A stretch of 64,000 bases of DNA from Bacillus altitudinis 41KF2b (GCF_000691145.1 NZ_ASJC01000002.1:310001-374000), one strand, 5' to 3'. Positions 34,247 through 43,496 are shown, counted from the stretch's first letter. Notes: generated from the sequence alone by a model not told the origin. Numbers and translations are program-made.

Positions 34247-35398
34247 CGCTTGCATAAACTGATCAATGACACGTAATGCTTTTTCTGTTCCACCTGCTGT
34301 TTGGAAACTTTCTTCAATCTTTTCAATCCCAGCACGGTATGTGTCACTTCCGAGTACACTCTCTACAGTATCTCTCAACTGTTTTGCTGTCAGCTGGTCT
34401 TTATCGAGTGCACGAGCAGCAGAGAGATCCGTCAGTCTTTTTGCCACCATCGGCTGATCTTTGTCAACCGGAATGACAACCATCGGAACATGATAATGAA
34501 TACCTTCATTGACACTGTTCATCCCGCCGTGAGTCACAAACACATCTGTCAGTTCAAGGACTTCAAGCTGCGGCACATAAGGCTCGATGAGAAAATGAGA
34601 TGGCGCTTCTTTTAGGAGAGACATGTCGATTTTTTCACCAGTTGCGAGAATCACTTTTCCATCAAAGTCGGCAAAGGCATCAATACACATATTAAAGAAT
34701 GCTTCAGTATCTCCAAGAACCGTTCCCATTGAAATAAAGACGACCTTCTCTCCCTCAAGCGTTTCTAACGGGAAATCATGCTGGTCAGCACGTTTTAGAA
34801 AGCTAGGTCCAATGAAGACAAACGAATCATCCAATGCATCAACAGACGGCTGAAAATATTCACTTGTATACACCATATTCAGTTCTCCGCGGTTTTTCAT
34901 GAATTGCATCAAATGGGTTGGCTGAACGCCAAAACGTTCATGTATTTCTTCTAACAGATGAGCCGCCTTCTCATCTTTTCTGTATAAAGGTGTATCAAAA
35001 TGCGCCTCCTGCAGCACAAAAGAAGGATTCGAACCGATGCCTGGAATCTGTAAGTAATCCCGCACAAGCTCACCTGCTCCAAACATATCAAAATAGACCA
35101 AATCAAACGAATGCTGTTGAGAAAGAGTTTCCACTACTTCTAAAATGTCTAATGACGTTTGTAGCATGGCATGAAAAAATGGCTGCATGGATTCCAAATT
35201 GTCTTCTTCCACACTTAATGTTCGAATATAATCTGGATGTATATGTATGTGAGCGCCTAAGCGTTTGATCCGTTTTTGATAATGTTCAGTTGTGACCACA
35301 TGCACTTCATCACCTCGATCAACAAATGCTCTTATCATCCCTAACATTGGGTTCACATGTCCTTCAGCTGGGAACGTAATCATTAAAACTTTCGCCAC
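34229..35398 (-). CDS. MGT-family UDP-glycosyltransferase (YjiC/YojK-like)
   Basis: A 389-residue GT1 enzyme. MAKVLMITFPAEGHVNPMLGMIRAF opens the acceptor domain with the conserved catalytic histidine (GHVNP). The donor domain has VFISMGTVLGDTEAF and FVTHGGMNSVNEGIHYHVPMVVIPVDKDQP, the UDP-sugar signature. Bacillus YjiC, YdhE and YojK glucosylate macrolides, flavonoids and other phenols. Natural substrate unknown. It has its own terminator and is not obviously part of the flanking metal operons. Confidence 0.88.
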   Translation of the reverse strand: MAKVLMITFPAEGHVNPMLGMIRAFVDRGDEVHVVTTEHYQKRIKRLGAHIHIHPDYIRTLSVEEDNLESMQPFFHAMLQTSLDILEVVETLSQQHSFDLVYFDMFGAGELVRDYLQIPGIGSNPSFVLQEAHFDTPLYRKDEKAAHLLEEIHERFGVQPTHLMQFMKNRGELNMVYTSEYFQPSVDALDDSFVFIGPSFLKRADQHDFPLETLEGEKVVFISMGTVLGDTEAFFNMCIDAFADFDGKVILATGEKIDMSLLKEAPSHFLIEPYVPQLEVLELTDVFVTHGGMNSVNEGIHYHVPMVVIPVDKDQPMVAKRLTDLSAARALDKDQLTAKQLRDTVESVLGSDTYRAGIEKIEESFQTAGGTEKALRVIDQFMQAKQTQS

Positions 35399-35520
35399 AA
35401 GAATCCTCTCCTTATTGTCAATTCTCTTCCATGTTAATCTTATACAGTGATCGGGCTCAACAAATACGCCTGAAAAGGGCAGAAATGAGTCTTATGGCTA
35501 GTAATTTTAAGAGGTTATCA

Positions 35521-35563
35521 AAAAAAAGACAAAGCCTCCCGTTTAAGTACTTTGTCTTTTTTT
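35521..35563 (-). terminator. Terminator of the lone siderophore-binding gene
   Basis: AAAAAAAGACAAAG/CTTTGTCTTTTTTT (35521-35563) around a 15-base loop, just after the stop of the gene ending at 35566. Confidence 0.75.
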
Positions 35564-35565
35564 GA

Positions 35566-36465
35566 TTATTTTTTGAGCAGCATTTGTTTAAACGCAGCAG
35601 ACTGTTTTTCAATTGAGATCGGATCAGCATAGATAAATTCATTGATTGAATAGGTTAGAACATGTCCTTGTTTCACTGCTTTATTTTTCTTCCATACACC
35701 GCTGCTTGTGATATCAAAATTCGGTGCTTTTCCATCCTTTGTTGGTACAAGTAAATAGTCGCCAGTATACTCGTTCATCTCTTCTAATGAAATGCCGAGA
35801 TACCCTTCTTTTGGAAGAGCTTTTTCTGCCTTTTCAGGCAAGCTGAACCCATAGCCTTGATAGATGACTGCCCCGCCGCGGCCAAAGTCTGTACCAAATA
35901 AGTATACTTGCTTTGGTTCGACGTCCATAATAGAGAACGTCTTGTCATCACCAATTTTTGCTTTAATCTCTTTGCCATCTTTCTTCAGCTGCTCGTCCAT
36001 TTGTTGTACTTGTTTTTTCGCTAACGCTTCTTTTCCAAGAATCTTTCCGATTTCAATATGCATCTCTTTGAAGCTATGTTCACTTGTTGTGAAAGTAATT
36101 GTTTTTGCGATCTTTTTATATTTTTCAACTTGATCATTTTGTGAATAAGCAATGATGAGATCAGGCTTCAGTTTGGCGATTGCCTCCACATTTTCTATCG
36201 GCACCCTCTTCACACCTGTTTCATCTAAAAAGGATGATTTAGGATAAACATCTGTCATGCCAACAGGTGTCACACCTAACTTTTTAAAATTTCCAAGCTG
36301 TGCTGTTAACACAACAATTCGTTTCGGCTTGTCAGGAATGGTGATCTTTTCACCCGTTTCAGTTGTATATGTACGAGTATTTGATTCTTGTTCTTTATTG
36401 TCTTTCTGCCCGCAAGCCACCAACAATACTGCCAGCAGACTCATAAGCCACATCATTTTTTTCAC
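35566..36465 (-). CDS. Iron-siderophore substrate-binding lipoprotein (FhuD/YxeB-like), stand-alone
   Basis: A 299-residue binding protein with lipobox LVAC (residues 15-18). TYTTETGEKITIPDKPKRIVVLTAQLGNFKKLGVTPVGMT is the usual opening of siderophore-binding proteins of the FhuD/YxeB group, which take hydroxamate siderophores. The start is a GTG behind AAAGGTGG. No permease or ATPase gene adjoins it, so it must feed an importer encoded elsewhere, as YxeB does in B. subtilis. A Fur box overlies its promoter. Confidence 0.88.
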   Translation of the reverse strand: MKKMMWLMSLLAVLLVACGQKDNKEQESNTRTYTTETGEKITIPDKPKRIVVLTAQLGNFKKLGVTPVGMTDVYPKSSFLDETGVKRVPIENVEAIAKLKPDLIIAYSQNDQVEKYKKIAKTITFTTSEHSFKEMHIEIGKILGKEALAKKQVQQMDEQLKKDGKEIKAKIGDDKTFSIMDVEPKQVYLFGTDFGRGGAVIYQGYGFSLPEKAEKALPKEGYLGISLEEMNEYTGDYLLVPTKDGKAPNFDITSSGVWKKNKAVKQGHVLTYSINEFIYADPISIEKQSAAFKQMLLKK

Positions 36466-36484
36466 TTACGAAACCACCTTTAAT

Positions 36485-36505
36485 TGAGAATGATTATTAA
36501 TTATA
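36485..36505 (-). promoter_or_regulatory. Fur box and -10 region of the lone siderophore-binding gene
   Basis: TGAGAATGATTATTA (36485-36499) matches the Fur 7-1-7 motif at 12 of 14 positions. It touches a minus-strand TATAAT (36500-36505). No good -35 box is visible at 17 bp. Confidence 0.75.
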
Positions 36506-36551
36506 GCATAAATAGTTTGGTATAGATGTAAAGTTTTAGAAGTGAACGCCA

Positions 36552-36584
36552 CACAAAAACCCCTCTCTTAATGGAGAAGGGTTT
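36552..36584 (-). terminator. Terminator downstream of the DinB-like gene
   Basis: On the minus strand AAACCCTTCTC pairs with GAGAGGGGTTT (36557-36584) and is followed by TTGTGT. A second dyad (GACCT.GTTC/GAAC.AGGTC, 36589-36614) lies between it and the gene and may be part of the same 3' region. Confidence 0.6.
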
Positions 36585-36689
36585 GAGAGACCTTGTTCTA
36601 TCGTGAACTAGGTCGAGCATGAACTCGAAGAACGTATAATTGACATTACTTGAACCAACACGATGGATGGTTATTTGAATTGAGGACAG

Positions 36690-37154
36690 TTATTCAAACA
36701 TAGAAATTTTAGGGTCTTTATCGTAACAGTGAACAAGCATAGCGTGTACTTGCCCCCTATGATGATAAACATGTGCTAAAATCTCTAACAACCATTCATA
36801 CCTTGTATATGTCACACCCCAATAGGAAGTGGTACGAGACAGTAGTTCTGTGTCCGATAATTTCATATAATGATTTTTTAATGAATGGAAATTAGTCATT
36901 AAGCCTTTTTCTATCGACTTTACAGTTTTATATGATACATTAGCATAAAATGTTTCCATCTCTTCTTGGGTCGCCTCATTCGCAATACGCCAGTCAGCTT
37001 CACAAATGATCGCAATGTGTTCCAGCAACTCTCCGATAGACTGCTTATGAGGTGTTGGTCTTTTTCGTAAATCAGCTTCTTCTAATTGACTCACTATTTT
37101 TATTAATGTTTTAACAGCTACTTCAATTTGATGTAAAACACTTTCACAATTCAT
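36690..37154 (-). CDS. DinB/YfiT family protein
   Basis: A 154-residue four-helix-bundle protein. SIGELLEHIAIICEADWRIANE holds the first metal-binding histidine and WLLEILAHVYHHRGQVHAML the HxxxH pair, as in DinB-like putative metal-dependent enzymes. Some members are bacillithiol transferases; many have no known role. AAGGAGG precedes the ATG. It does not belong to the B. subtilis gene order here and stands alone between terminators. Confidence 0.75.
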   Translation of the reverse strand: MNCESVLHQIEVAVKTLIKIVSQLEEADLRKRPTPHKQSIGELLEHIAIICEADWRIANEATQEEMETFYANVSYKTVKSIEKGLMTNFHSLKNHYMKLSDTELLSRTTSYWGVTYTRYEWLLEILAHVYHHRGQVHAMLVHCYDKDPKISMFE

Positions 37155-37385
37155 TAGTGCCTCCTTATGAATGAATTCTGCCCTTTTCGTTGAACAAGCT
37201 TTGAGAATATTGATGAACTGACTTTATACTCCAATAATAGATTAAGTTTACTTGATTGCCTATCATCAAGAAAATTTGTCTTTTTAACAATATTAATCTG
37301 TGTTTTTCGATACAAAATGAACTCTCTAATAAATAGTGAAGTTCCTCTCAATTTACTCACACAATACCACTCATAAAAAAACAAA

Positions 37386-37410
37386 AAAACCCTTTATTTC
37401 AAAGGGTTTT
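37386..37410 (-). terminator. Terminator of the tRNA-Arg gene
   Basis: AAAACCCTTT/AAAGGGTTTT (37386-37410, five-base loop), with a T-run on the minus strand, 39 bases after the tRNA 3' end. The AT-rich stretch 37155-37385 shows no other feature I can support. Confidence 0.8.
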
Positions 37411-37448
37411 CAAGTTCTTTCATAAATAATCCATCGGATACTCAAGAC

Positions 37449-37523
37449 GCGCTCGGAGGGATTCGAACCCCCGGCAGACGTGGTACCGGAAACCACCGCT
37501 CTATCCAACTGAGCTACGAGCGC
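37449..37523 (-). tRNA. tRNA-Arg (anticodon CCG)
   Basis: The minus strand folds into a full cloverleaf: acceptor GCGCTCG/CGAGCGC, D-arm GCTC/GAGC, anticodon stem GTGGT/ACCAC with loop TTCCGGT, and T-arm GGGGG TTCGAAT CCCTC. The anticodon is CCG, reading CGG (Arg). The 3' CCA is not encoded. B. subtilis has trnQ-Arg at the same place beside clpP. Confidence 0.95.
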
Positions 37524-37707
37524 ACGATTTGTTTTTTGAACGTCAGCATAACAAATTATAAGGGAAATGCTGCAAGAAAGCAATGATTAATCGCCAGCCC
37601 TGTCGATGTATTTTCTTCATTCCCATACATATAATCATATGATGGTTTGAAGTGAAAGGATTTTGGGGAAAATGGATAGGGGTATTTGATTTTAGGTCAG
37701 CATTTTG

Positions 37708-37748
37708 TTTGACCTTTATTGACCAAAAATGTATCATTGAATTACATA
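37708..37748 (+). promoter_or_regulatory. clpP promoter with CtsR operator
   Basis: The complement of 37708-37724 reads GGTCAATAAAGGTCAAA, the direct heptad repeat bound by CtsR. It overlaps a -35 TTGACC (37719-37724); TACATA (37743-37748) is a possible -10 at 18 bp. Heat or protein stress inactivates CtsR and opens the promoter. A SigB promoter was not identified. Confidence 0.85.
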
Positions 37749-37776
37749 CTTACCTAAAAGGTGAAGGAGGAACATT

Positions 37777-38373
37777 ATGAATTTAATACCTACAGTCATT
37801 GAGCAAACAAATCGTGGGGAAAGAGCTTACGACATTTATTCTCGTCTTTTAAAAGACCGTATTATCATGCTTGGTTCTGCGATCGATGACAATGTTGCCA
37901 ACTCCATCGTATCACAGCTTCTCTTCTTAGAAGCCGAGGATCCAGAAAAAGATATCTCTATCTACATTAACAGCCCTGGCGGTTCGATCACAGCTGGTAT
38001 GGCCATTTATGATACGATGCAATTTATTAAACCAAAGGTATCAACTATTTGTATTGGTATGGCTGCATCTATGGGTGCGTTCCTGCTTGCTGCTGGTGAA
38101 AAAGGTAAGCGTTATGCCCTTCCAAATAGTGAAGTGATGATTCACCAACCACTAGGTGGTGCGCAAGGTCAAGCAACAGAAATTGAAATTGCGGCAAAAC
38201 GAATCCTTTCTTTACGCGATAAACTGAATCAAGTACTTGCTGAACGTACTGGTCAGCCAATTGAAGTCATTGAGCGCGATACAGATCGTGACAACTTCAA
38301 AACAGCGGAAGAAGCACTTCAATACGGACTCATTGACAAAGTCTTGACCCGTAATACAGAAGAACAAAAATAA
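37777..38373 (+). CDS. clpP: ClpP, ATP-dependent protease proteolytic subunit
   Basis: A 198-residue serine peptidase that forms the 14-mer chamber used with ClpX, ClpC and ClpE. The catalytic triad is Ser in [11 protein letters not shown] (~98), His in MIHQPLGGA (~123) and Asp in RDTDRDNF (~172). The ATG follows AAGGAGG. It is transcribed alone, ending in a terminator at 38385-38415. Confidence 0.97.
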   Translation: MNLIPTVIEQTNRGERAYDIYSRLLKDRIIMLGSAIDDNVANSIVSQLLFLEAEDPEKDISIYINSPGGSITAGMAIYDTMQFIKPKVSTICIGMAASMGAFLLAAGEKGKRYALPNSEVMIHQPLGGAQGQATEIEIAAKRILSLRDKLNQVLAERTGQPIEVIERDTDRDNFKTAEEALQYGLIDKVLTRNTEEQK

Positions 38374-38384
38374 TCACAAAACAA

Positions 38385-38415
38385 ACCGTCTGCTCTTTGA
38401 ACAGACGGTTTTTTG
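38385..38415 (+). terminator. Rho-independent terminator of clpP
   Basis: ACCGTCTG/CAGACGGT (38385-38409, nine-base loop) followed by TTTTTTG. The opposing gene yvdD ends 14 bp further on. Confidence 0.9.
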
Positions 38416-38428
38416 TTATGCATCTATT

Positions 38429-39007
38429 TTAAGACAGCTCCGTCCATTTCTGTTGAAGAGTTGGTGTTTGATAGGAAGCCATCTGTGAAATCAATTCTTT
38501 CGGTTCTCCAGAGGCATGTAGTAATTGAAGGTGTGATTCATTCGAAAAACCTTCCTGTACACTAAACTTCACCATGTCTATGAGCGGATTGAAATAGTCA
38601 TTCACTTGATACAATCCGATTGGCTTTTGATGGATGCCAATTTGCGCCCAACATAGCACCTCAAATAATTCTTCATATGTACCAAAACCACCTGGCATGG
38701 CAATAAACCCATCGGCCAGCTCGCTCATTTTCGCTTTACGTTCATGCATCCCTTTAACTTCAATCAATTCGGTTAGCTCTTGATGCACAACCTCTCCTCT
38801 AAAAAGCCCTTTTGGCATGACTCCGATCACTTGCCCGCCGTTTTTCAATACCTCATCCGCTATAGCTCCCATTAAGCCAATTCGTGAGCCGCCGTATACA
38901 AGACGGATTCCTTGCTCTGCCATATAAGCCCCTAGCTCGACAGCTTTTTGTTTGTAGATGTCATTCACACCTGGATTCGAACCAGCAAACACACAAATCG
39001 TTTTCAT
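38429..39007 (-). CDS. yvdD: YvdD, LOG-family nucleoside monophosphate phosphoribohydrolase
   Basis: A 192-residue Rossmann-fold protein with GGSRIGLMG near residue 40 and the LOG-family signature PGGFGTYEE near residue 105. LOG enzymes release the base from cytokinin riboside or AMP-type 5'-monophosphates. The ATG at 39007 has GATGGAG eight bases upstream; the open frame to 39046 adds 13 unlikely residues. Divergent from yvdC, as in B. subtilis. Confidence 0.9.
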   Translation of the reverse strand: MKTICVFAGSNPGVNDIYKQKAVELGAYMAEQGIRLVYGGSRIGLMGAIADEVLKNGGQVIGVMPKGLFRGEVVHQELTELIEVKGMHERKAKMSELADGFIAMPGGFGTYEELFEVLCWAQIGIHQKPIGLYQVNDYFNPLIDMVKFSVQEGFSNESHLQLLHASGEPKELISQMASYQTPTLQQKWTELS

Positions 39008-39143
39008 CAAAACAGCTCCATCTCTCTCTATGATTTCTTCACCCACTCATTCTACTATAATTCATTGTAAAGAAACAGCCGCTCCATCTATATATAGTGT
39101 AAAATTAGAAGGCGAACACCATATAAGGAGCTGTATAAAGAGA

Positions 39144-39485
39144 ATGCAAACAACTGAAATGGAAAAATGGATCAAAGATTTCTACAAAATGAGAAGTTGG
39201 ACAGAATACGGGCCGTTTATCAGGTTAGGTTTCCTGATGGAAGAAACAGGTGAACTCGCTCGTGCAGTCAGGGCGGTCGAAATTGGACGCGATCGACCTG
39301 ATGAGAAAACACAGGAGGACGCCGCGTTAAGAAAGGACCTTATTGAAGAAATGGGAGATGTCTTAGGAAATCTACTTGTTCTAGCTGATCTCTATGATGT
39401 AACAGTAGAAGAGGTCTTCTCTTCCCATCAACAGAAACTCACACAACGGTTTTCTAGTGAAAAAGAGCAGGTGAAAATCCCGTGA
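39144..39485 (+). CDS. yvdC: YvdC, MazG-like nucleotide pyrophosphohydrolase
   Basis: A 113-residue all-alpha NTP-PPase-like protein. GFLMEETGELARAVRAVEIGR and LIEEMGDVLGNLLVLADL give the two metal-binding EExxE and ExxD helices of MazG enzymes, which hydrolyse (d)NTPs to monophosphates. The ATG at 39144 follows AAGGAG at 39125 with a rather long gap. The larger open frame from 38958 runs back through the yvdD promoter and is not credible. Its stop runs straight into a hairpin that borders a repeat. Confidence 0.87.
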   Translation: MQTTEMEKWIKDFYKMRSWTEYGPFIRLGFLMEETGELARAVRAVEIGRDRPDEKTQEDAALRKDLIEEMGDVLGNLLVLADLYDVTVEEVFSSHQQKLTQRFSSEKEQVKIP

Positions 39486-39698
39486 CCGACATGTCACGGG
39501 ATTTGACAAAGGGCTAAAATGAACTTGATTTTAGCCCTTTGTCTTCTTTTCAGCGTGATAGAAAACCTTTGCAGTCTAGGAAGGACGAGTACCGGCGCGG
39601 AGCGAATTTGACATTCGTGAGCACCGGCACGCAGAACTGACAAAGAATGCGAGGGTTTGTCTATACGCTGAAGCACGTGACCGACATGTCACGTGCTT
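39479..39698. repeat. Dispersed structured repeat, copy 2, bracketed by twin hairpins
   Basis: Core 39505-39671 (167 bp) matches the core at 21928-22081 apart from scattered changes and nine extra bases (near 39562). It opens with the same 15-bp stem (39505-39543) and is closed by CAGCGTGATAG/CTATACGCTG. The flanks are two hairpins sharing CGTGACCGACATGTCACG: 39479-39500 (yvdC terminator position) and 39671-39698 (11-bp perfect stem plus T-run). The latter is the yvdB terminator position in reverse. The flanking hairpins differ completely from those at copy 1. Both copies lie between convergent genes. Confidence 0.82.
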
Positions 39699-39709
39699 TT
39701 TTTAGCCTT

Positions 39710-41332
39710 TTATAGCTGCTGTGGTGAAATATCATCCGTTCGTTCAAAGAAATGCTGTTTTCCAATGTGATGGAAAAGACCGGTACGATGCAAAAGCTCT
39801 TTTGGCTGTGATTGAAGCCCTACAATCATCAATTTTCCATTGTGATGCTTTAAACGATTAGAAATGTTCATCAGAACCGCTTCTGCTGAGGTGTCCATAT
39901 AATTCACTTTGTTCATAAGCAAAATGAGTGTTTTCGGCTTTGTCTGAACATGATCCAAAATCGAATTTTCCAATGAATCGGTTGTACCGAAAAAGAGTGG
40001 CCCTTCAATCGAATACATACTAATCCCTTTCTGATCGGTCTCCCTTTCTAAGGCAGCTGCGGTTTCGATTTGAGGAACAGCAACATTTGAGGAAATATTC
40101 GTTGTCTGGCTCATTTTTTTGATAAAGGCGATAAACGCTAAAATGAGACCTGCAGTCACCCCTATAATCAAATCACCGATGACCGTTAGCAGGAAGGTCA
40201 CGACAAGCACAAGGGAATCCGCATTTTTGACTTTGACAATATTGATAAACTCCTTTTTCTCACTCATATTCCACGCCACAAACATCAAAATCGGTGCCAT
40301 GGCAGCAAGTGGAATCATCGATGCATATGGTGCAAATAACATTAAGATGAGCAAGACAACGACACCATGCACGACTCCTGAAATGGGGCTTGCTCCACCA
40401 TTTTTAATGTTTGTTGCCGTACGAGCAATCGCTCCAGTCGCTGGGATCCCTCCAAAAAGCGGTGCCGCCATATTGGCAATTCCTTGCCCGACAAGCTCCT
40501 TGTTGCTGTCATGCTTTGAGCCTTTCATATTATCAGCAACCATAGCTGACAAGATCGACTCCACGCCGCCCAAAAGCGCAATGACAATAGCCGGCGGCAG
40601 CAAATAAATCATTTTTTCAATCGTCAATTCAGGAAAAGCGAAAGTTGGCAGCTGACGAGGGATTTCGCCATATGCAGAGCCGATGGTTTCAACTTGTCCT
40701 TGAAAAAAGAGAACAGCTATAAATGTTGAAACGAGTAGACCTAATAGAGCACCAGGTATTTTGGGAATGTATTTTTGTGCCGCCAAAATCACGATGAGCC
40801 CAACAATCGCTGTGAGAATGGCGAGACTGTTTGCGGTACCGAGATGGACCACGATTTCTCTCATATTGAGGAAAAAGCTTTCATGTTTTTCAACACCCTT
40901 TAATCCGAGGAAGTTGGCAATCTGTCCTGAAAAAATAATGACAGCAATGCCGGCAGTAAAGCCGATGATAACCGGACGAGGAATAAATTTCATGAGCTTT
41001 CCTAGTTTGAATATTCCGAATAAGACAAGCATACAGCCTGCCATAAAACCAGCAATGAGTAAGTTTTCAATACCGTACTGGCTGACGATCCCGAATAAAA
41101 TTGGAACAAATGCCCCGGTCGGTCCGCCAATCTGATACTTTGAACCACCAAACAATGAAATCAAAATGCCGGCAACGATGACTGTGTATAGTCCGTATTC
41201 TGGTCCGACACCAGATGCAATGGCAAAAGCCATGCCTAAAGGAATTGCCACAACGCCCACGACAAGCCCAGCGATTAAATCGCGTCTAAACTTTGATGAA
41301 TCATAACCTTCAAATCTTCCATAAAAACGCAT
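39710..41332 (-). CDS. yvdB: YvdB, SulP-family anion transporter
   Basis: A 540-residue SLC26/SulP protein with about 12-14 membrane helices (VVGVVAIPLGMAFAIASGVGPEYGLYT and GSKYQIGGPTGAFVPI are the family signatures) and a C-terminal STAS domain (~425-535). In the STAS domain TLILLMNKVNYMDTSAEAVL is the anti-anti-sigma-like strand-helix. The next gene upstream encodes a carbonic anhydrase 37 bp away, which suggests bicarbonate as a substrate; sulfate is the alternative. Same pair and order in B. subtilis. Confidence 0.9.
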   Translation of the reverse strand: MRFYGRFEGYDSSKFRRDLIAGLVVGVVAIPLGMAFAIASGVGPEYGLYTVIVAGILISLFGGSKYQIGGPTGAFVPILFGIVSQYGIENLLIAGFMAGCMLVLFGIFKLGKLMKFIPRPVIIGFTAGIAVIIFSGQIANFLGLKGVEKHESFFLNMREIVVHLGTANSLAILTAIVGLIVILAAQKYIPKIPGALLGLLVSTFIAVLFFQGQVETIGSAYGEIPRQLPTFAFPELTIEKMIYLLPPAIVIALLGGVESILSAMVADNMKGSKHDSNKELVGQGIANMAAPLFGGIPATGAIARTATNIKNGGASPISGVVHGVVVLLILMLFAPYASMIPLAAMAPILMFVAWNMSEKKEFINIVKVKNADSLVLVVTFLLTVIGDLIIGVTAGLILAFIAFIKKMSQTTNISSNVAVPQIETAAALERETDQKGISMYSIEGPLFFGTTDSLENSILDHVQTKPKTLILLMNKVNYMDTSAEAVLMNISNRLKHHNGKLMIVGLQSQPKELLHRTGLFHHIGKQHFFERTDDISPQQL

Positions 41333-41369
41333 GGTATGTGTTGGCCTCCTTCAAGTATGTGTAGATGAT

Positions 41370-41951
41370 TTAGGTATATTGCGGGTCGATCTGTTTATCT
41401 TTTATAACGACATCCAGCTTTCCTGTTGCCGGATGAATCACTAGTCCATGAACAGCTACATCACTTGGCATGAGCGGGTGCTCTTTGACTAATTTCACAC
41501 TTTGGGATACGCTCTCTTCCACTGAATCAAAGCCTGTCAGCCAGCCCTTTAAATCAACACCTGCGCTTTTCACAATGCTCAAACACTTTTCCTCAATTCC
41601 CCGTGCTTTTGCCTTTTCAAGTAAAGGGTCTGCCGCAAGGCCTGCCATTCCGCATTCATGGTGTCCGACAATGCATACTTCCTCTGCTTTCAGCTCATAA
41701 ATGGCTAGTAAAATACTCCGCATGACACTGCCAAATGGATGTGTGACGATGGCTCCTGCATTTTTAATGATCTTCGCATCACCATTACGAAGCCCCATGG
41801 ATTGCGGTAATAATTCCAACAGGCGTGTATCCATACAAGTTAATATAACCAATTTCTTCTCAGGAAATTTTCCCGCCTTGAAAGGCTCATACTGTCTCTC
41901 TTTCACAAAATCTGCATTGTGCTGAAGAATCTGTTCTAATGTTGATTCCAT
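41370..41951 (-). CDS. yvdA: YvdA, beta-carbonic anhydrase
   Basis: A 193-residue beta-class carbonic anhydrase interconverting CO2 and bicarbonate. CMDTRL holds the first zinc cysteine and Asp-Arg dyad, and GHHECGM the zinc histidine and second cysteine. The frame is open to 42125, but the extra part is phenylalanine-rich nonsense. The ATG at 41951 follows AGGAGAT and gives MESTLEQILQHNADFV, the family N-terminus. It is probably cotranscribed with the SulP transporter. Confidence 0.92.
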   Translation of the reverse strand: MESTLEQILQHNADFVKERQYEPFKAGKFPEKKLVILTCMDTRLLELLPQSMGLRNGDAKIIKNAGAIVTHPFGSVMRSILLAIYELKAEEVCIVGHHECGMAGLAADPLLEKAKARGIEEKCLSIVKSAGVDLKGWLTGFDSVEESVSQSVKLVKEHPLMPSDVAVHGLVIHPATGKLDVVIKDKQIDPQYT

Positions 41952-42508
41952 CCTGTCATCTCCTATCTTTTTCAAGTGATTGTAACGCCTTACCTGGCCT
42001 CCTTTTCCCTTGTGTGTTCTCAAGCATAGAGAAGAAAAATGATAGAAAAAAAAGAAAAAAATGAGAAAACGATGAGAGAATATGTAAGCATTTTCTCTAT
42101 TTTGCTCTTTGTTCCGCTTCAGCACAGGGGATATGCGGCTTTTGCTTACAAACGATGGCTCTCATTTCACCAAAAGACGATGAAATGGTTTAGTAGAAAA
42201 TGACCATCCCGTTTAATACACTGCAAATATAATAAATTTTCTACCAAAAAGTCTCGATCTATTTTCCAGTTTGTCAGATTATCTCCCGAAACATCTAGCA
42301 TTTTTCTATGACTCATCTACTAATCACTCGTTTTTCTACATCATAAAAAGACATCAGATGGCCATGTCATTTACTCTTTCACTATAAAAATCTCTCCTTT
42401 TCAGTTATTTCAGTATATTAAATATTGAGCAGCTCATATTCAAACGTGTACTGCCAAAATGGTTGCTTTATAATAAAAAGAGAAAGATGACCATGTGAAA
42501 GGAGCGAG
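41952..42508. other. 557-bp intergenic region without a gene
   Basis: AT-rich DNA between the divergent yvdA and yvcT. Apart from a plus-strand TATAAT (42469-42474), which would suit a yvcT promoter but lacks a clear -35, and the yvdA ribosome site, I see no RNA structure, repeat or gene that I can support. Confidence 0.5.
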
Positions 42509-42511
42509 TTG

Positions 42512-43492
42512 ATGATGAAACCACATATTTTTGTCGCCAAACCCTTACCTGCCTCTTTTGAAGACATGTTAAAAGAACATTGTACATATGAGGTATGGCA
42601 GTCAAAGGATCCGATCCCAAGAGATCTATTATTTGAGAAGCTGCAGAAGGCTGATGGCCTTTTAACATCTGGTACGAAAATTGATCAAGATTTATTAGAT
42701 CATGCACCTCAACTCAAGGTGGTAAGCAATAATTCAGTCGGCTATGACAATTTTGATCTAGAAGCCATGAGACAAAGAGGCGTGATTGGTACGCACACGC
42801 CTTATACACTCGATCATACCGTTGCTGATCTTGCCTTTTCGCTCATTCTCTCTTCTGCGAGGAGAATTGCCGAGCTTGATCGTTTTATCCGCAAGGGAAA
42901 ATGGACAAAATTTGTTCAAGAGGAAGATATATTCGGCATTGATGTCCATCATCAAACGCTTGGGATCATTGGGATGGGACGAATCGGTGAGCAAGTAGCC
43001 AAACGAGCCGCTCATGGTTTTGATATGAACGTCCTCTATCACAACCGGAGCCGAAACGAGAAAGCCGAATCGGCCTATGGCGCTGTATATTGTGCACTGG
43101 ATGACTTGCTAAAGCAAGCTGATATCATTGTGTTAATCACACCGCTGACTGATGAGACGTACCATATGATAGGAGAGCGGGAATTGAAATTAATGAAGCC
43201 GACAGCTTTATTCGTGAACATCTCCCGAGGAAAAACCGTCGATGAGAAAAGCCTCATTCAAGCACTGCAGGAAGGGTGGATTAAAGGAGCTGGTCTGGAT
43301 GTGTATGAGCAAGAACCGCTTCAGGAAGATCATCCTTTCAAAGAGATGGACAATGTCACGCTTGCCCCGCATATCGGTTCCGCTACTGAAACGACAAGAG
43401 ATCTTATGCTGAAACGAGCCATTCATAATGTTCTTCATGGAATTGACGGTAAAGCCCCTGTTGATATTGTGAAGGAGCTTGCCTCATCTTAA
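42512..43492 (+). CDS. yvcT: YvcT, D-isomer 2-hydroxyacid dehydrogenase (glyoxylate/ketogluconate reductase type)
   Basis: A 326-residue NAD(P)-dependent dehydrogenase. [18 protein letters not shown] near residue 150 is the nucleotide-binding GxGxxG. The catalytic residues are Arg in [10 protein letters not shown], Glu in YEQEPLQ and His in LAPHIGSAT. It reduces small 2-keto acids such as glyoxylate, pyruvate or 2-ketogluconate. The ATG at 42512 sits eight bases after AAAGGAG. Close match to B. subtilis YvcT. Confidence 0.9.
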   Translation: MMKPHIFVAKPLPASFEDMLKEHCTYEVWQSKDPIPRDLLFEKLQKADGLLTSGTKIDQDLLDHAPQLKVVSNNSVGYDNFDLEAMRQRGVIGTHTPYTLDHTVADLAFSLILSSARRIAELDRFIRKGKWTKFVQEEDIFGIDVHHQTLGIIGMGRIGEQVAKRAAHGFDMNVLYHNRSRNEKAESAYGAVYCALDDLLKQADIIVLITPLTDETYHMIGERELKLMKPTALFVNISRGKTVDEKSLIQALQEGWIKGAGLDVYEQEPLQEDHPFKEMDNVTLAPHIGSATETTRDLMLKRAIHNVLHGIDGKAPVDIVKELASS

Positions 43493-43496
43493 TTGA

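Noticed and set aside
36589-36614. Dyad GACCT.GTTC/GAAC.AGGTC as an operator
   Set aside because: It lies downstream of the DinB-like gene beside its terminator, not at a promoter, so it is more likely part of a 3' RNA structure.
37154-37384. A 76-codon frame upstream of the DinB-like gene
   Set aside because: No ribosome site, AT-rich, overlaps the tRNA terminator side; chance frame.
40119-40607. A 162-codon open frame antisense to the SulP gene
   Set aside because: It mirrors a high-GC, codon-biased real gene, has no ribosome site and encodes no recognisable domain.
42126-42508. Possible small gene or RNA in the yvdA-yvcT gap
   Set aside because: No frame with a ribosome site and no convincing hairpin; AT-rich DNA only.
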